From assembly GCA_038321615.1 (NCBI GenBank), contig JBBQFC010000003.1:29491-93490 (forward strand): 64,000 bases of DNA. Reading direction: 5' to 3'. Made by a program: the position numbers and the translations under genes. Positions within the stretch are counted from its first letter, which is position 1. Every line of letters starts with the position of its first letter. The DNA is from JBBQFC01 sp038321615 (GTDB taxonomy: Bacteria; Bacteroidota; Bacteroidia; Flavobacteriales_D; Cryomorphaceae). A model generated the notes under the pieces. The model searched no databases. It was not told the origin of the DNA and saw nothing but the letters and a program-made list of their open reading frames with translations. This document shows positions 63,891 through 64,000 of this stretch, piece by piece.

Positions 63891-64000
63891 TTACGGAATT
63901 AAATTCGTAATTATGACTGTGCAAATCACTGAAAAAGGAACTAAGAAGTTCACCAAAGAAGAAAAACTTTCGATCATTCGAGAAGCTGCTGAGAGTGGCG
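63873..64000 (+). mobile_element. Left end of an insertion sequence, IS3-like, partial
   Basis: The lipoprotein frame is broken near 63873. From there, ATTAC-G-GAATT (63890-63900) pairs with AATTC-GTAAT (63902-63911), an imperfect palindrome just upstream of a transposase-like start. The exact terminal repeat and target duplication cannot be seen without the right end. Confidence 0.55.
63913..64000 (+). CDS. Transposase OrfA-like, N-terminal fragment
   Basis: ATG 63913 opens TVQITEKGTKKFTKEEKLSI, then IREAAESG, running off the window edge. The (R/K)-x-F/Y-T-x-EEK-x-x-(I/V)-(R/K) pattern is the start of the helix-turn-helix in IS3-family OrfA proteins. Only 29 codons are available, so the family call is tentative. 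Confidence 0.6.
   Translation, partial: MTVQITEKGTKKFTKEEKLSIIREAAESG

Noticed and set aside
1..64000. tRNA or rRNA genes
   Set aside because: No cloverleaf-like or rRNA-like conserved segments were seen on reading both strands. A dedicated scan was not possible.

Overview
The window looks like part of a Bacteroidota chromosome, most likely a Flavobacteriia-type lineage. The evidence is a type IX secretion (type B) C-terminal domain protein, a DUF6089 outer-membrane protein, the guaB / parvulin / lipoprotein / SurA / MoxR gene order, SPOR-repeat envelope proteins, weak Shine-Dalgarno signals, and several TAnnTTTG -7 promoter boxes, one of them with a TTTG -33 box 20 nt upstream. Species-level assignment is not possible from the sequence alone.

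Region 1 (1-20375, + strand) is a compact surface-polysaccharide operon. It starts inside a Wzc-type tyrosine kinase and runs through about nine glycosyltransferases and a small sugar-activation block: PfkB kinase, GmhA-like SIS isomerase, NDP-sugar epimerase and TagD/RfaE2-like nucleotidyltransferase. WecB, a Wzy/ligase-like membrane protein, an SGNH-type protein, a second epimerase/decarboxylase, an asparagine synthase-like amidotransferase, a WcaF-like acetyltransferase and a terminal GT2 follow. Almost every junction is a 4-20 nt overlap, so the block is probably one transcript. No Wzx flippase is in view. One short member (4057-4470) seems to carry two compensating frameshifts.

Region 2 (20372-35130) is housekeeping and envelope genes: DUF6089 protein, nitronate monooxygenase-like protein, an active/inactive M16 protease pair, a T9SS cargo protein, guaB, three periplasmic foldase-type genes, a MoxR ATPase and gapA with a clear terminator.

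Region 3 (35190-38000) is an accessory island between gapA and comEC. It holds a nonsense-mutated Rhs/YD-repeat fragment and two near-identical modules, each made of an Rhs tail plus an array of about eleven short hairpin repeats. The modules flank a HigBA-like toxin-antitoxin pair. This is the most unusual architecture in the window.

Region 4 (38111-62461) contains comEC, two SPOR-like envelope proteins, a LOG-family protein, uvrA, a lytic transglycosylase, and then (minus strand) a second polysaccharide locus: WecA/MraY-like transferase, RfbC, full-length Wzc, Wza-like lipoprotein, GT4 and a second AsnB. PBP4-type DacB, a TPR protein, a HAD phosphatase and the TrkH/TrkA potassium system come next.

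Region 5 (62462-64000) is AT-richer and decayed: a small frameshifted gene, a lipoprotein with an in-frame stop, and a second lipoprotein cut by the left end of an insertion sequence whose transposase runs off the window.
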